A stretch of DNA of 64,000 bases from Chrysogorgia sp. JL179-B06 (lineage: Eukaryota > Cnidaria > Anthozoa > Scleralcyonacea > Chrysogorgiidae): NCBI GenBank assembly GCA_035772405.1, contig JAYKKM010000149.1, forward strand, positions 3,738,501 through 3,802,500. The letters run 5' to 3'. Numbering within the stretch: position 1 is the first letter of the stretch; every line of letters starts with the position of its first letter. Under the pieces are notes generated by a model that had not been told where the DNA came from, did no database searches, and worked only from the letters and a program-made list of their open reading frames with translations. This document shows, piece after piece, positions 25,192-35,520 of this stretch. A program made the position numbers and the translations under genes.

Positions 25192-25312
25192 TTTTAGTAT
25201 TTATCAATGTATTTATGTATCTTTTTGTGGAGGGCCATCTGTTAGAAAACTGTGACAGGTTAAGATGTTACTCTCCTTAAATAAAGTATTGTATTGTATT
25301 GTATTGTATTGT

Positions 25313-25327
25313 ATGCACTAAGTGACG
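25313..25327 (+). pseudogene. tRNA-Asn 3' part, split by LINE
   Basis: Remainder of the tRNA begun at 23993, followed by TTTT. Confidence 0.8.
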
Positions 25328-25529
25328 TTTTATTAAAATAGAACATTATTAGGGTAAAATTATTATGATCATCCGTAGATGTTTTTTTATATATTTTTTG
25401 TAAATTCTTATATGTCGCACAAAATATTAAAAAATCGAGCTTCCCGAGACATAGAAAAAGAATTGATAGTCTTTATGAAATATCCAGAAGAACAATCTTT
25501 AATAAAAATTTATAATGATCTTGGAAAAA

Positions 25530-25601
25530 GGGCTTGCACTGGAATCGAACCCGTGACCACTCACACCCAAAGCGCGAATCATACCACTAGACCAGCAAGC
25601 C
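25530..25601 (-). tRNA. tRNA-Pro(TGG)
   Basis: Full length; ACTGG T stem, GCGCG anticodon-stem change. Confidence 0.7.
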
Positions 25602-25743
25602 ATTGCTTTTATACAGCCGTTTGACAAAGTAAAATTTGTAAAATATTACTTCGAACTCTGACATAACAAATTGTCACCTGAAAATGATGTCATATGTTTA
25701 TATACCATCTTTACATAATATGATATAATCAACTTTGCAAGCA

Positions 25744-25760
25744 GTCTCTGTGGCGCAATG

Positions 25761-25800
<40 letters not shown>

Positions 25801-25817
25801 GAATCCACCCAGTGACG
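25744..25817 (+). tRNA. tRNA-Asn(GTT)
   Basis: Clean consensus copy followed by TTTT. Confidence 0.85.
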
Positions 25818-26029
25818 TTTTATTAAAATAGAACATTATTAGGGTAAAATTATTATGATCAACGGTAGATGTTTTTTATATATTTTTGGTAAATTTTTAT
25901 ATGTCGCACATGATATTTTAAATCGAGCTTCCCGAGCCATCGAAAAATAATTGATGGTCGTTATTATTTGAAATATCCACAACTCACAAGAACAACGTTT
26001 CAATAAAATTTATAATGTTGTTGGAAAAA

Positions 26030-26101
26030 GGGCTTGCACGGGAATCGAACCCGTGACCTCTCGCACCCAAAGCGAGAATCATACCACTAGACCAGCAAGC
26101 C
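26030..26101 (-). tRNA. tRNA-Pro(TGG)
   Basis: Intact consensus copy. Confidence 0.9.
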
Positions 26102-26238
26102 ACATATAAAGCCGTTGGACAAAGTAACAATTGTAAAATATTATTTCGAACTCTGACATAGCAAATCTTCATCTGAAAATGATTTCATATGTTTATAGAC
26201 CATCTTTACATAATATGATATAATAAAATGTCCAAGCA

Positions 26239-26312
26239 GTCTCTCTGGCGCAATGGGTTAGCGCGTTCGGCTGTTGACCCGAAAGTTGGTTGTTCGAATC
26301 CACCCTGTGTTA
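26239..26312 (+). tRNA. tRNA-Asn-like, CTGTGTT subtype
   Basis: Acceptor begins GTCTCTC; TTGACCC shift. Confidence 0.45.
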
Positions 26313-26457
26313 TTTTATTATAATAGAACATTATTAGGGATAAAATTATTATGATCAACGGTATATTTTTTTCAGCGAAAAAGAATTGATGTTAGTTATT
26401 ATTTGAAATATCCAAAAGAACAACCTTTAACAAAAATGTATAATGATCTTGGAAAAA

Positions 26458-26529
26458 GGGCTTGCACGGGAATCGAACCCGTGAGCTCTCGCACCCAAAG
26501 CGAGAATCATACCACTAGACCAGCAAGCC
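26458..26529 (-). tRNA. tRNA-Pro(TGG)
   Basis: Intact; GAGCTC variable/anticodon junction subtype. Confidence 0.85.
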
Positions 26530-26674
26530 ACATATAAAGATACAAAGCCGTTTGACAAAGTAAAATTTGTAAAATATTACTTCGAACTCTGACATAGCAA
26601 TTCTTCATCTGAAAATGATTTCATATGTTTATAGACCATCCTTACGTAATATGATATACTCAACTTTGCAAGCA

Positions 26675-26691
26675 GTCTCTGTGGCGCAATG

Positions 26692-26731
<40 letters not shown>

Positions 26732-26748
26732 GAATCCACCCAATGACC
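26675..26748 (+). tRNA. tRNA-Asn(GTT), CAATGAC subtype
   Basis: Otherwise consensus; discriminator C. Confidence 0.7.
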
Positions 26749-26961
26749 TTTTATTAAAATAGAACATTATTAGGGTAAAATTATTATGATCAACGGTTGA
26801 TGTTTTTTTGTATATGTTTTGTAAATTTTTATATGTCGCACATAATATTTTAAATCGAGCTTCCCGAGCCATCGAAAAATAATTGATAGTCGTTATTATT
26901 TGAAATATTCACAACTCACAAGAACAACGTTTCAATAAAATTTATAATGTTGTTGGAAAAA

Positions 26962-27033
26962 GGGCTTGCACGGGAATCGAACCCGTGAGCTCTCGCACCC
27001 AAAGCGAGAATCATACCACTAGACCAGCAAGCC
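26962..27033 (-). tRNA. tRNA-Pro(TGG)
   Basis: Intact; GAGCTC subtype. Confidence 0.85.
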
Positions 27034-27178
27034 ACATATAAAGATATAAAGCCGTTTGACAAAGTAAAATTTGTAAAATATTACTTCGAACTCTGACATA
27101 GCAAATCTTCATCTGAAAATGATTTCATATGTTTATAGACCATCTTTACATAATATGATATAATAAAATGTCCAAGCA

Positions 27179-27252
27179 GTCTCTGTGGCGCAATGGGTTA
27201 GCGCGTTCGGCTGTTAACCGAAAAGTTGGTTGTTCGAATCCACCCAGTAACG
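27179..27252 (+). tRNA. tRNA-Asn(GTT), CAGTAAC subtype
   Basis: AATGGG D loop with CAGTAAC acceptor. Confidence 0.55.
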
Positions 27253-27396
27253 TTTCATTACAATAGAACTTTATTAGGGATAAAATTATTATGATCAACG
27301 GTACATTTTTTTCAGCGAAAAATAATTGATGTTAGTTATTATTTGAAATATCCAAAAGAACAACCTTTAACAAAAATGTATAATGATGTTGGAAAA

Positions 27397-27469
27397 CATT
27401 TTGCACGGGAATCGAACCCATTACCCCTCGCACCCAAAGCGAGAATCATACCATCTAGACCAGCAAGCC
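27397..27469 (-). tRNA. tRNA-Pro(TGG)-like, acceptor lost
   Basis: CATTTTGC end; CCATCTAG D-arm insertion. Confidence 0.5.
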
Positions 27470-27606
27470 ACATATACAGCCGTTTGACAAAGTAAAATTT
27501 GTAAAATATTACTTCGAACTCTGACATAGCAAATCTTCATCTGAAAATGATGTCATATGTTTATATACCATCCTTACGTAATATGATACAATAAAATGTT
27601 CAAGCA

Positions 27607-27680
27607 GTCTCTGTGGCGCAATGGGTTAGCGCGTTCGGCTGTTGACCCGAAAGTTGGTTGTTCGAATCCACCCTGTGTTA
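27607..27680 (+). tRNA. tRNA-Asn-like, CTGTGTT subtype
   Basis: Decayed subtype as 13440. Confidence 0.5.
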
Positions 27681-27825
27681 TTTTATTATAATAGAACATT
27701 ATTAGGGATAAAATTATTATGATCAACGGTATATTTTTTTCAGCGAAAAAGAATTGATGTTAGTTATTATTTGAAATATCCAAAAGAACAACCTTTAACA
27801 AAAATGTATAATGATCTTGGAAAAA

Positions 27826-27897
27826 GGGCTTGCACGGGAATCGAACCCGTGAGCTCTCGCACCCAAAGCGAAAATCATACCACTAGACCAGCAAGCC
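27826..27897 (-). tRNA. tRNA-Pro(TGG)
   Basis: Full length; anticodon stem GCGAA. Confidence 0.75.
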
Positions 27898-28034
27898 ACA
27901 TATAAAGCCGTTGGACAAAGTAACAATTGTAAAATATTATTTCGAACTCTGACATAGCAAATCTTCATCTGAAAATGATTTCATATGTTTATAGACCATC
28001 TTTACATAATATGATATAATAAAATGTCCAAGCA

Positions 28035-28108
28035 GTCTCTCTGGCGCAATGGGTTAGCGCGTTCGGCTGTTGACCCGAAAGTTGGTTGTTCGAATCCACC
28101 CTGTGTTA
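28035..28108 (+). tRNA. tRNA-Asn-like, CTGTGTT subtype
   Basis: 1796-bp paralogue of 26239. Confidence 0.45.
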
Positions 28109-28253
28109 TTTTATTATAATAGAACATTATTAGGGATAAAATTATTATGATCAACGGTATATTTTTTTCAGCGAAAAAGAATTGATGTTAGTTATTATTT
28201 GAAATATCCAAAAGAACAACAATTAACAAAAATGTATAATGATCTTGGAAAAA

Positions 28254-28325
28254 GGGCTTGCACGGGAATCGAACCCGTGAGCTCTCGCACCCAAAGCGAG
28301 AATCATACCACTAGACCAGCAAGCC
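28254..28325 (-). tRNA. tRNA-Pro(TGG)
   Basis: 1796-bp paralogue of 26458; intact. Confidence 0.85.
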
Positions 28326-28470
28326 ACATATAAAGATACAAAGCCGTTTGACAAAGTAAAATTTGTAAAATATTACTTCGAACTCTGACATAGCAATTCT
28401 TCATCTGAAAATGATTTCATATGTTTATAGACCATCCTTACGTAATATGATATACTCAACTTTGCAAGCA

Positions 28471-28487
28471 GTCTCTGTGGCGCAATG

Positions 28488-28527
<40 letters not shown>

Positions 28528-28544
28528 GAATCCACCCAATGACC
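28471..28544 (+). tRNA. tRNA-Asn(GTT), CAATGAC subtype
   Basis: 1796-bp paralogue of 26675. Confidence 0.7.
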
Positions 28545-28757
28545 TTTTATTAAAGTAGAACATTATTAGGGTAAAATTATTATGATCAACGGTTGATGTT
28601 TTTTTGTATATGTTTTGTAAATTTTTATATGTCGCACATAATATTTTAAATCGAGCTTCCCGAGCCATCGAAAAATAATTGATAGTCGTTATTATTTGAA
28701 ATATTCACAACTCACAAGAACAACGTTTCAATAAAATTTATAATGTTGTTGGAAAAA

Positions 28758-28829
28758 GGGCTTGCACGGGAATCGAACCCGTGAGCTCTGGCACCCAAAG
28801 CGAGAATCATACCACTAGACCAGCAAGCC
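28758..28829 (-). tRNA. tRNA-Pro(TGG)
   Basis: Paralogue of 26962 with one anticodon-stem change (CTGGCACCC). Confidence 0.75.
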
Positions 28830-28974
28830 ACATATAAAGATATAAAGCCGTTTGACAAAGTAAAATTTGTAAAATATTACTTCGAACTCTGACATAGCAA
28901 ATCTTCATCTGAAAATGTTTTCATATGTTTATAGACCATCTTTACATAATATGATATAATAAAATGTCCAAGCA

Positions 28975-29048
28975 GTCTCTGTGGCGCAATGGGTTAGCGC
29001 GTTCGGCTGTTAACCGAAAAGTTGGTTGTTCGAATCCACCCAGTAACG
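28975..29048 (+). tRNA. tRNA-Asn(GTT), CAGTAAC subtype
   Basis: Paralogue of 27179. Confidence 0.55.
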
Positions 29049-29192
29049 TTTCATTAAAATAGAACTTTATTAGGGATAAAATTATTATGATCAACGGTAC
29101 ATTTTTTTCAGCGAAAAATAATTGATGTTAGTTATTATTTGAAATATCCAAAAGAACAACCTTTAACAAAAATGTATAATGATGTTGGAAAA

Positions 29193-29265
29193 CATTTTGC
29201 ACGGGAATCGAACCCATTACCCCTCGCACCCAAAGCGAGAATCATACCATCTAGACCAGCAAGCC
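29193..29265 (-). tRNA. tRNA-Pro(TGG)-like, acceptor lost
   Basis: Paralogue of 27397. Confidence 0.5.
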
Positions 29266-29402
29266 ACATATACAGCCGTTTGACAAAGTAAAATTTGTAA
29301 AATATTACTTCGAACTCTGACATAGCAAATCTTCATCTGAAAATGATGTCATATGTTTATATACCATCCTTACGTAATATGATACAATAAAATGTCCAAG
29401 CA

Positions 29403-29476
29403 GTCTCTGTGGCGCAATGGGTTAGCGCGTTCGGCTGTTGACCCGAAAGTTGGTTGTTCGAATCCACCCTGTGTTA
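29403..29476 (+). tRNA. tRNA-Asn-like, CTGTGTT subtype
   Basis: Paralogue of 27607. Confidence 0.5.
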
Positions 29477-29621
29477 TTTTATTATAATAGAACATTATTA
29501 GGGATAAAATTATTATGATCAACGGTATATTTTTTTCAGCGAAAAAGAATTGATGTTAGTTATTATTTGAAATATCCAAAAGAACAACCTTTAACAAAAA
29601 TGTATAATGATCTTGGAAAAA

Positions 29622-29693
29622 GGGCTTGCACGGGAATCGAACCCGTGAGCTCTCGCACCCAAAGCGAGAATCATACCACTAGACCAGCAAGCC
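29622..29693 (-). tRNA. tRNA-Pro(TGG)
   Basis: Paralogue of 27826 with the normal GCGAG stem. Confidence 0.85.
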
Positions 29694-29830
29694 ACATATA
29701 AAGCCGTTGGACAAAGTAACAATTGTAAAATATTATTTCGAACTCTGACATAGCAAATCTTCATCTGAAAATGATTTCATATGTTTATAGACCATCTTTA
29801 CATAATATGATATAATAAAATGTCCAAGCA

Positions 29831-29904
29831 GTCTCTCTGGCGCAATGGGTTAGCGCGTTCGGCTGTTGACCCGAAAGTTGGTTGTTCGAATCCACCCTGT
29901 GTTA
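29831..29904 (+). tRNA. tRNA-Asn-like, CTGTGTT subtype
   Basis: Third copy of the 26239 series. Confidence 0.45.
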
Positions 29905-30049
29905 TTTTATTATAATAGAACATTATTAGGGATAAAATTATTATGATCAACGGTATATTTTTTTCAGCGAAAAAGAATTGATGTTAGTTATTATTTGAAA
30001 TATCCAAAAGAACAACCTTTAACAAAAATGTATAATGATCTTGGAAAAA

Positions 30050-30121
30050 GGGCTTGCACGGGAATCGAACCCGTGAGCTCTCGCACCCAAAGCGAGAATC
30101 ATACCACTAGACCAGCAAGCC
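30050..30121 (-). tRNA. tRNA-Pro(TGG)
   Basis: Third copy of the 26458 series; intact. Confidence 0.85.
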
Positions 30122-30266
30122 ACATATAAAGATACAAAGCCGTTTGACAAAGTAAAATTTGTAAAATATTACTTCGAACTCTGACATAGCAATTCTTCAT
30201 CTGAAAATGATTTCATATGTTTATAGACCATCCTTACGTAATATGATATACTCAACTTTGCAAGCA

Positions 30267-30283
30267 GTCTCTGTGGCGCAATG

Positions 30284-30323
<40 letters not shown>

Positions 30324-30343
30324 GAATCCACCCTGCAATGACC
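30267..30343 (+). pseudogene. tRNA-Asn with 3-nt insertion
   Basis: CCACCCTGCAATGACC: three extra bases between T stem and acceptor. Confidence 0.65.
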
Positions 30344-30556
30344 TTTTATTAAAGTAGAACATTATTAGGGTAAAATTATTATGATCAACGGTTGATGTTT
30401 TTTTGTATATGTTTTGTAAATTTTTATATGTCGCACATAATATTTTAAATCGAGCTTCCCGAGCCATCGAAAAATAATTGATAGTCGTTATTATTTGAAA
30501 TATTCACAACTCACAAGAACAACGTTTCAATAAAATTTATAATGTTGTTGGAAAAA

Positions 30557-30597
30557 GGGCTTGCACGGGAATCGAACCCGTGAGCTCTCGCACCCAA
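30557..30597 (-). pseudogene. tRNA-Pro truncated at repeat junction
   Basis: GCACCCAA is fused to TTAAATTATTATGATC of the intergenic block. The 5' half of the tRNA, a tRNA-Asn and spacer were lost together. Confidence 0.85.
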
Positions 30598-30713
30598 TTA
30601 AATTATTATGATCAACGGTACATTTTTTTCAGCGAAAAATAATTGATGTTAGTTATTATTTGAAATATCCAAAAGAACAACCTTTAACAAAAATGTATAA
30701 TGATGTTGGAAAA

Positions 30714-30786
30714 CATTTTGCACGGGAATCGAACCCATTACCCCTCGCACCCAAAGCGAGAATCATACCATCTAGACCAGCAAGCC
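30714..30786 (-). tRNA. tRNA-Pro(TGG)-like, acceptor lost
   Basis: CATTTTGC subtype, as 27397. Confidence 0.5.
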
Positions 30787-30923
30787 ACATATACAGCCGT
30801 TTGACAAAGTAAAATTTGTAAAATATTACTTCGAACTCTGACATAGCAAATCTTCATCTGAAAATGATGTCATATGTTTATATACCATCCTTACGTAATA
30901 TGATATAATAAAATTTCCAAGCA

Positions 30924-30940
30924 GTCTCTGTGGCACAATG

Positions 30941-30980
<40 letters not shown>

Positions 30981-30997
30981 GAATCCACCCAGTGACG
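30924..30997 (+). tRNA. tRNA-Asn(GTT)
   Basis: Full length; D-stem change GGCACAA. Confidence 0.7.
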
Positions 30998-31202
30998 CTA
31001 TATTAAAATAAAACATTACTAGGGTATAAAATTATTATGATAAACGGTTTTTTGGTTTTTTATATTTTTTAGTAAATTATTATATGTCGCACAAAATATT
31101 TAAAAATCGAGCTTCCGAGAAATAGAAAAATAATTGATGGTCGCTATTATATGAAATATCCACAAGAACAACGTTTAATAAAATGTTATAATGTTTGGAA
31201 AA

Positions 31203-31274
31203 GGGCTTGCACGGGAATCGAACCCGTGACCTCTCGCACCCTAAGCGAGAATCATACCACTAGACCAGCAAGCC
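31203..31274 (-). tRNA. tRNA-Pro(AGG)
   Basis: Intact, loop TTAGGGT. Confidence 0.85.
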
Positions 31275-31411
31275 ACATATAAAGCCGTTTGACAAAGTAA
31301 AATTTGTAAAATATTACTTCGAACTCTGACATAGCAAATCTTCATCTGAAAATGATTTCATATGTTTATAGACCATCTTTACATAATATGATATGATCAA
31401 CTTTGCAAGCA

Positions 31412-31428
31412 GTCTCTGTGGCGCAATG

Positions 31429-31460
<32 letters not shown>

Positions 31461-31485
31461 AGTGGTTCGAATCCACCCAGTGACG
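31412..31485 (+). tRNA. tRNA-Asn(GTT)
   Basis: Like 18854 but with the normal AATGGG D loop; GTTAGTGG T stem. Confidence 0.75.
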
Positions 31486-31691
31486 TTTTATTAAAATAGA
31501 ACATTATTATCGTAAAATTATTATGATCAACGGTTGATGTTTTTTTATATTTTTTGGTAAATTCTAATATGTCGCGCAAAATATTTAGAAATCGAGCTTC
31601 CCGAAACATCGTAAAATAATTGATGGTCGCTATTGTATGAAATATCCACAAGAACAACCTTTAATAAAAATTTATAATGATCTTGGAAAAA

Positions 31692-31754
31692 GGGCTTGCA
31701 CGGGAATCGATTCTCGCACCCAAAGCGAGAATCGTACCACTAGACCAGCAAGCC
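31692..31754 (-). pseudogene. tRNA-Pro, 63 nt
   Basis: Same deletion as 19134 and 20536, here about 12 kb away. Confidence 0.85.
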
Positions 31755-31902
31755 ATTTCGTTTATACAACCGTTTGACCAACTAAAATTTCTAAAATATT
31801 ACTTCGAACTCTCATGACATGACAGCAAATAGTCACCTGAAAATGATGTGATATGTTTATATAACATCCTTACGTAATATGATATAATCAACATTCCGAG
31901 CA

Positions 31903-31976
31903 GTCTCTGTGGCGCAATCGATTAGCGCGTTCGGCTGTTAACCGAAAAGTTGGTTGTTCGAATCCACCCAGTAACG
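31903..31976 (+). tRNA. tRNA-Asn(GTT), CAGTAAC subtype
   Basis: As 19345. Confidence 0.55.
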
Positions 31977-32121
31977 TTTCATTAAAATAGAACTTTATTA
32001 GGGATAAAATTATTATGATCAACGGTACATTTTTTTCAGCGAAAAAGAATTGATGTTAGTTATTATTTGAAATATCCAAAAGAACAACCTTTAATAAAAA
32101 TTTATAATGATCTTGGAAAAA

Positions 32122-32161
32122 GGGCTTGCACGGGAATCGAACCCATCTAGACCAGCAAGCC
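32122..32161 (-). pseudogene. tRNA-Pro lacking anticodon arm, 40 nt
   Basis: GAATCGAACCCATCTAGACC: the anticodon arm and flanks are deleted. Confidence 0.8.
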
Positions 32162-32293
32162 ACATATACAGCCGTTTGACAAAGTAAAATTTGTTAAATA
32201 TTACTTCGAACTCTGACATAGCAAATCTTCATCTGAAAATGATGTGTTTATATACCATCCTTACGTAATATGATATAATAAAATTTCCAAGCA

Positions 32294-32367
32294 GTCTCTG
32301 TGGCGCAATGGGTTAGCGCGTTCGACTGTTAACCGAAAGGTTGGTGGTTCGATTCCACCCAGTGACG
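32294..32367 (+). tRNA. tRNA-Asn(GTT)
   Basis: As 19769 (TTCGACTG, TTCGATTCC). Confidence 0.65.
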
Positions 32368-32568
32368 CTATATTAAAATAAAACATTACTAGGGTATAAA
32401 ATTATTATGATCAACGGTATATGGTTTTTTATATTTTTTAGTAAATTCTTATATGTCGCACAAAATATTTAAACATCGAGCTTCCGAGAAATAGAAAAAT
32501 AATTGATGGTCGCTATTATATGAAATATCCACAAGAACCTGAAATAAAATGTTATAATGTTTAGAAAA

Positions 32569-32640
32569 GGGCTTGCACGGGAATCGAAACCGTGACCTCT
32601 CGCACCCAAAGCGAGAATCATACCACTAGACCAGCAAGCC
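32569..32640 (-). tRNA. tRNA-Pro(TGG)
   Basis: Full length; T-stem mismatch GAAACCG. TGG here although the flanking block matches the AGG units at 20044/21446. Confidence 0.7.
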
Positions 32641-32780
32641 ACATATACCGCCGTTTAACAAAATAAAATTTCTAAAATATTATTTCGAACTCTGACATAG
32701 CAAATCTTCATCTGAAAATGATTTCATATGTTTATAGACATGCATCTTTACATAATATGATATGATCAACTTTGCAAGCA

Positions 32781-32797
32781 GTCTCTGTGGCGCAATG

Positions 32798-32837
<40 letters not shown>

Positions 32838-32854
32838 GAATCCACCCATTGACG
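32781..32854 (+). tRNA. tRNA-Asn(GTT)
   Basis: Full length; acceptor CATTGAC; TTTT follows. Confidence 0.75.
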
Positions 32855-33060
32855 TTTTATTAAAATAGACCATTATTAGGGTAAAATTATTATGATCAAC
32901 GGTAGATGTTTTTTTATATTTTTTGGTAAATTCTTATATGTCGCACAAAATATTTAAAAATCGAGCTTCCCGAAACATCGTAAAATAATTGATGGTCGCT
33001 ATTATATGAAATATCCACAAGAACAACCTTTAATAAAATTTTATAATGATCTTGGAAAAA

Positions 33061-33132
33061 GGGCTTGCACGGGAATCGAACCCGTGACTTCTCGCACCCA
33101 AAGCGAGAATCATACCACTAGACCAGCAAGCC
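33061..33132 (-). tRNA. tRNA-Pro(TGG)
   Basis: Full length; GACTTCTCGC variant. Confidence 0.8.
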
Positions 33133-33274
33133 ATTGCGTTTATACAACCGTTTGACCAACTAAAATTTCTAAAATATTACTTCGAACTCTGACATAGCAA
33201 ATCGTCACCTGAAAATGATGTGATATGTTTATATAACACCCTTACATAATATGATATAATCAACATTCCGAGCA

Positions 33275-33348
33275 GTCTCTGTGGCGCAATCGATTAGCGC
33301 GTTCGGCTGTTAACCGAAAAGTTGGTTGTTCGAATCCACCCAGTGACG
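33275..33348 (+). tRNA. tRNA-Asn(GTT)
   Basis: AATCGA D loop but CAGTGAC acceptor, a mixture of two subtypes. Confidence 0.6.
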
Positions 33349-33466
33349 TTTCATTAAAATAGAACTTTATCAGGGATAAAATTATTATGATCAACGGTAT
33401 ATTTTTTTCAGCGAAAAAGAATTGATGTTAGTTATTATTTGAAATATCCAAAAGAACAACCTTTAA

Positions 33467-33539
33467 CATTTTGCACGGGAATCGAACCCGTTACCCCTCG
33501 CACCCAAAGCGAGAATCATACCACCTAGACCAGCAAGCC
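33467..33539 (-). tRNA. tRNA-Pro(TGG)-like, acceptor lost
   Basis: CATTTTGC end; T stem intact (CCCGT). Confidence 0.5.
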
Positions 33540-33673
33540 ACATATACAGCCGTTTGACAAAGTAAAATTTGTAAAATATTACTTCGAACAACATAGCAAA
33601 TCTTCATCTGAAAATGATGTCATATGTTTATATACCATCCTTACGTAATATGATATAATAAAATTTCCAAGCA

Positions 33674-33690
33674 GTCTCTGTGGCGCAATG

Positions 33691-33730
<40 letters not shown>

Positions 33731-33747
33731 GAATCCACCCAGTGACG
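33674..33747 (+). tRNA. tRNA-Asn(GTT)
   Basis: Consensus; no T4 directly after. Confidence 0.8.
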
Positions 33748-33948
33748 CTATATTAAAATAAAACATTACTAGGGTATAAAATTATTATGATCAACGGTAA
33801 ATGGTTTTTTATATTTTTTAGTAAATTCTTATATGTCGCACAAAATATTTAAAAATCGAGCTTCCGAGAAATAGAAAAATAATTGATGGTCGCTATTATA
33901 TGAAATATCCACAAGAACCTGAAATAAAATGTTATAATGTTGGGAAAA

Positions 33949-34020
33949 GGGCTTGCACGGGAATCGAACCCGTGAGCTCTCGCACCCTAAGCGAGAATCA
34001 TACCACTAGACCAGCAAGCC
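33949..34020 (-). tRNA. tRNA-Pro(AGG)
   Basis: Intact; loop TTAGGGT with the GAGCTC variant. Confidence 0.85.
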
Positions 34021-34157
34021 ACATATAAAGCCGTTTGACAAAGTAAAATTTGTAAAATATTACTTCGAACTCTGACATAGCAAATCTTCATCTGAAAATG
34101 ATTTCATATGTTTATAGACCATCTTTACATAATATGATATAATCAACTTTCCAAGCA

Positions 34158-34231
34158 GTCTCTATGGTGCAATGAGCTAGCGCGTTCGGTTGTTAACCGA
34201 AAGGTTGCTGGTTCGAATCCACCCAGTGACG
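34158..34231 (+). tRNA. tRNA-Asn(GTT)
   Basis: Sister of 14860 (CTATGGTGC, TTCGGTTGTTAACC); T stem GGTTGCTGG. Confidence 0.65.
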
Positions 34232-34437
34232 TTTTATTAAAATAGAACATTATTAGGGATAAAATTTTATGATCAATGGTAGTTGTTTATTTATATATTT
34301 TTGGAAAATTCTTATATGTCGCACAAAATATTTTGAATCGAGCTTCCCGAAACATCGTGAAAGAATTGATGGTCGTTATTATTTGAAATATCCGCAAGAA
34401 CAACGTTTAATAAAAATTTATAATGCTGTTGGAAAAA

Positions 34438-34509
34438 GGGCTTGCACAGGAATCGAACGCGTGACCTCTCGCACCCAAAGCGAGAATCATACCACTAGAC
34501 CAGCAAGCC
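34438..34509 (-). tRNA. tRNA-Pro(TGG)
   Basis: Full length; ACAGG...CGCGT T stem changes. Confidence 0.65.
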
Positions 34510-34654
34510 ACATATAAAGCCGTTGGACCAAGTAACAATTGTAAAATAATGCTTATTTCGAACTCTGACATAGCAAATCGTCATCTGAAAATAATTTCAT
34601 ACGTTTATAGACCATCTTTACATAATATGATAACATAATCAAAATGTCCAAGCA

Positions 34655-34728
34655 GTCTCTGTGGCGCAATGGGTTAGCGCGTTCAGCTGTTGACCCGAAA
34701 GTTGGTTGTTCGAATCCACCCTGTGTTA
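34655..34728 (+). tRNA. tRNA-Asn-like, CTGTGTT subtype
   Basis: As 22153. Confidence 0.5.
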
Positions 34729-34873
34729 TTTTATTATAATAGAACATTATTAGGGATAACATTATTATGATCAACGGTATATTTTTTTCAGCGTAAAAGA
34801 ATTGAAGTTAGTTATTATATGAAATATCCACAAGAACAACCTTTAACAAAAATGTATAATGATCTTGGAAAAA

Positions 34874-34945
34874 GGGCTTGCACGGGAATCGAACCCGTGA
34901 CCTCTCGCACCCAAAGCGAGAATCATACCACTAGACCAGCAAGCC
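34874..34945 (-). tRNA. tRNA-Pro(TGG)
   Basis: Intact consensus copy. Confidence 0.9.
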
Positions 34946-35093
34946 ATTGCGTATAAAGATATAAAGCCGTTTGACCAAGTAAAATTTCTAAAATATTACT
35001 TCGAACTCTGACATAGCAAATCTTCACCTGAAAATGATTTCATATGTTTATAGACCATCCTTACATAATATGATATAATCAACATTGCAAGCA

Positions 35094-35110
35094 GTCTCTG
35101 TGGCGCAATG

Positions 35111-35150
<40 letters not shown>

Positions 35151-35167
35151 GAATCCACCCAATGACC
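35094..35167 (+). tRNA. tRNA-Asn(GTT), CAATGAC subtype
   Basis: Otherwise consensus. Confidence 0.7.
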
Positions 35168-35302
35168 TTTCATTAAAATAGAACATTATTATCGTTAAAT
35201 TATTATGATCAACGGTTGATGTTTTTTTGTATACATCGAAAAATAATTGATAGTCGTTATTATTTGAAATATTCACAACTCACAAGAACAACCTTTCAAT
35301 AA

Positions 35303-35375
35303 CATTTTGCACGGGAATCGAACCCGTGAGCTCTCGCACCCAAAGCGAGAATCATACCACCTAGACCAGCAAGCC
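35303..35375 (-). tRNA. tRNA-Pro(TGG)-like, acceptor lost
   Basis: CATTTTGC end combined with an intact T stem. Confidence 0.5.
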
Positions 35376-35520
35376 ACATATAAAGATATAAAGCCGTTTG
35401 ACAAAGTAAAATTTGTAAAATATTACTTCGAACTCTGACATAGCAAATCTTCATCTGAAAATGATGTCATATTTTTATATACCATCCTTACGTAATATGA
35501 TATAATCAATTTTCCAAGCA

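Larger units (their letters stand above)
24052..25312 (+). mobile_element. 5'-truncated non-LTR retrotransposon (LINE) in a tRNA gene
   Basis: Begins GGGTACTTTTCATTTC and ends in a (TATTG)n-type tail (ATAAAGTATTGTATTGTATT), a common LINE 3' end. The coding C-terminus lies at 24690-25191, and a TTAA-flanked MITE splits it. Compared with the empty paralogue at 17015-17088, flanks join as TTCGA/ATGCAC with no clear target-site duplication. Confidence 0.8.
26239..30600. repeat. Higher-order repeat of 1796 bp (four tRNA pairs)
   Basis: tRNA-Asn starts 26239, 26675, 27179, 27607 recur at 28035, 28471, 28975, 29403 and again at 29831, 30267: each exactly 1796 bp apart. The third copy breaks at about 30597 inside a tRNA-Pro. 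Confidence 0.9.

Noticed and set aside
8237..35276. Many 60-97-residue frames with LGGFEPPTFRLTAERANP, CTGIEPVTSRTQSENHTT or GMILALGARGHGFDSRA
   Set aside because: These strings are translations of tRNA-Asn and tRNA-Pro genes and their spacers on either strand.
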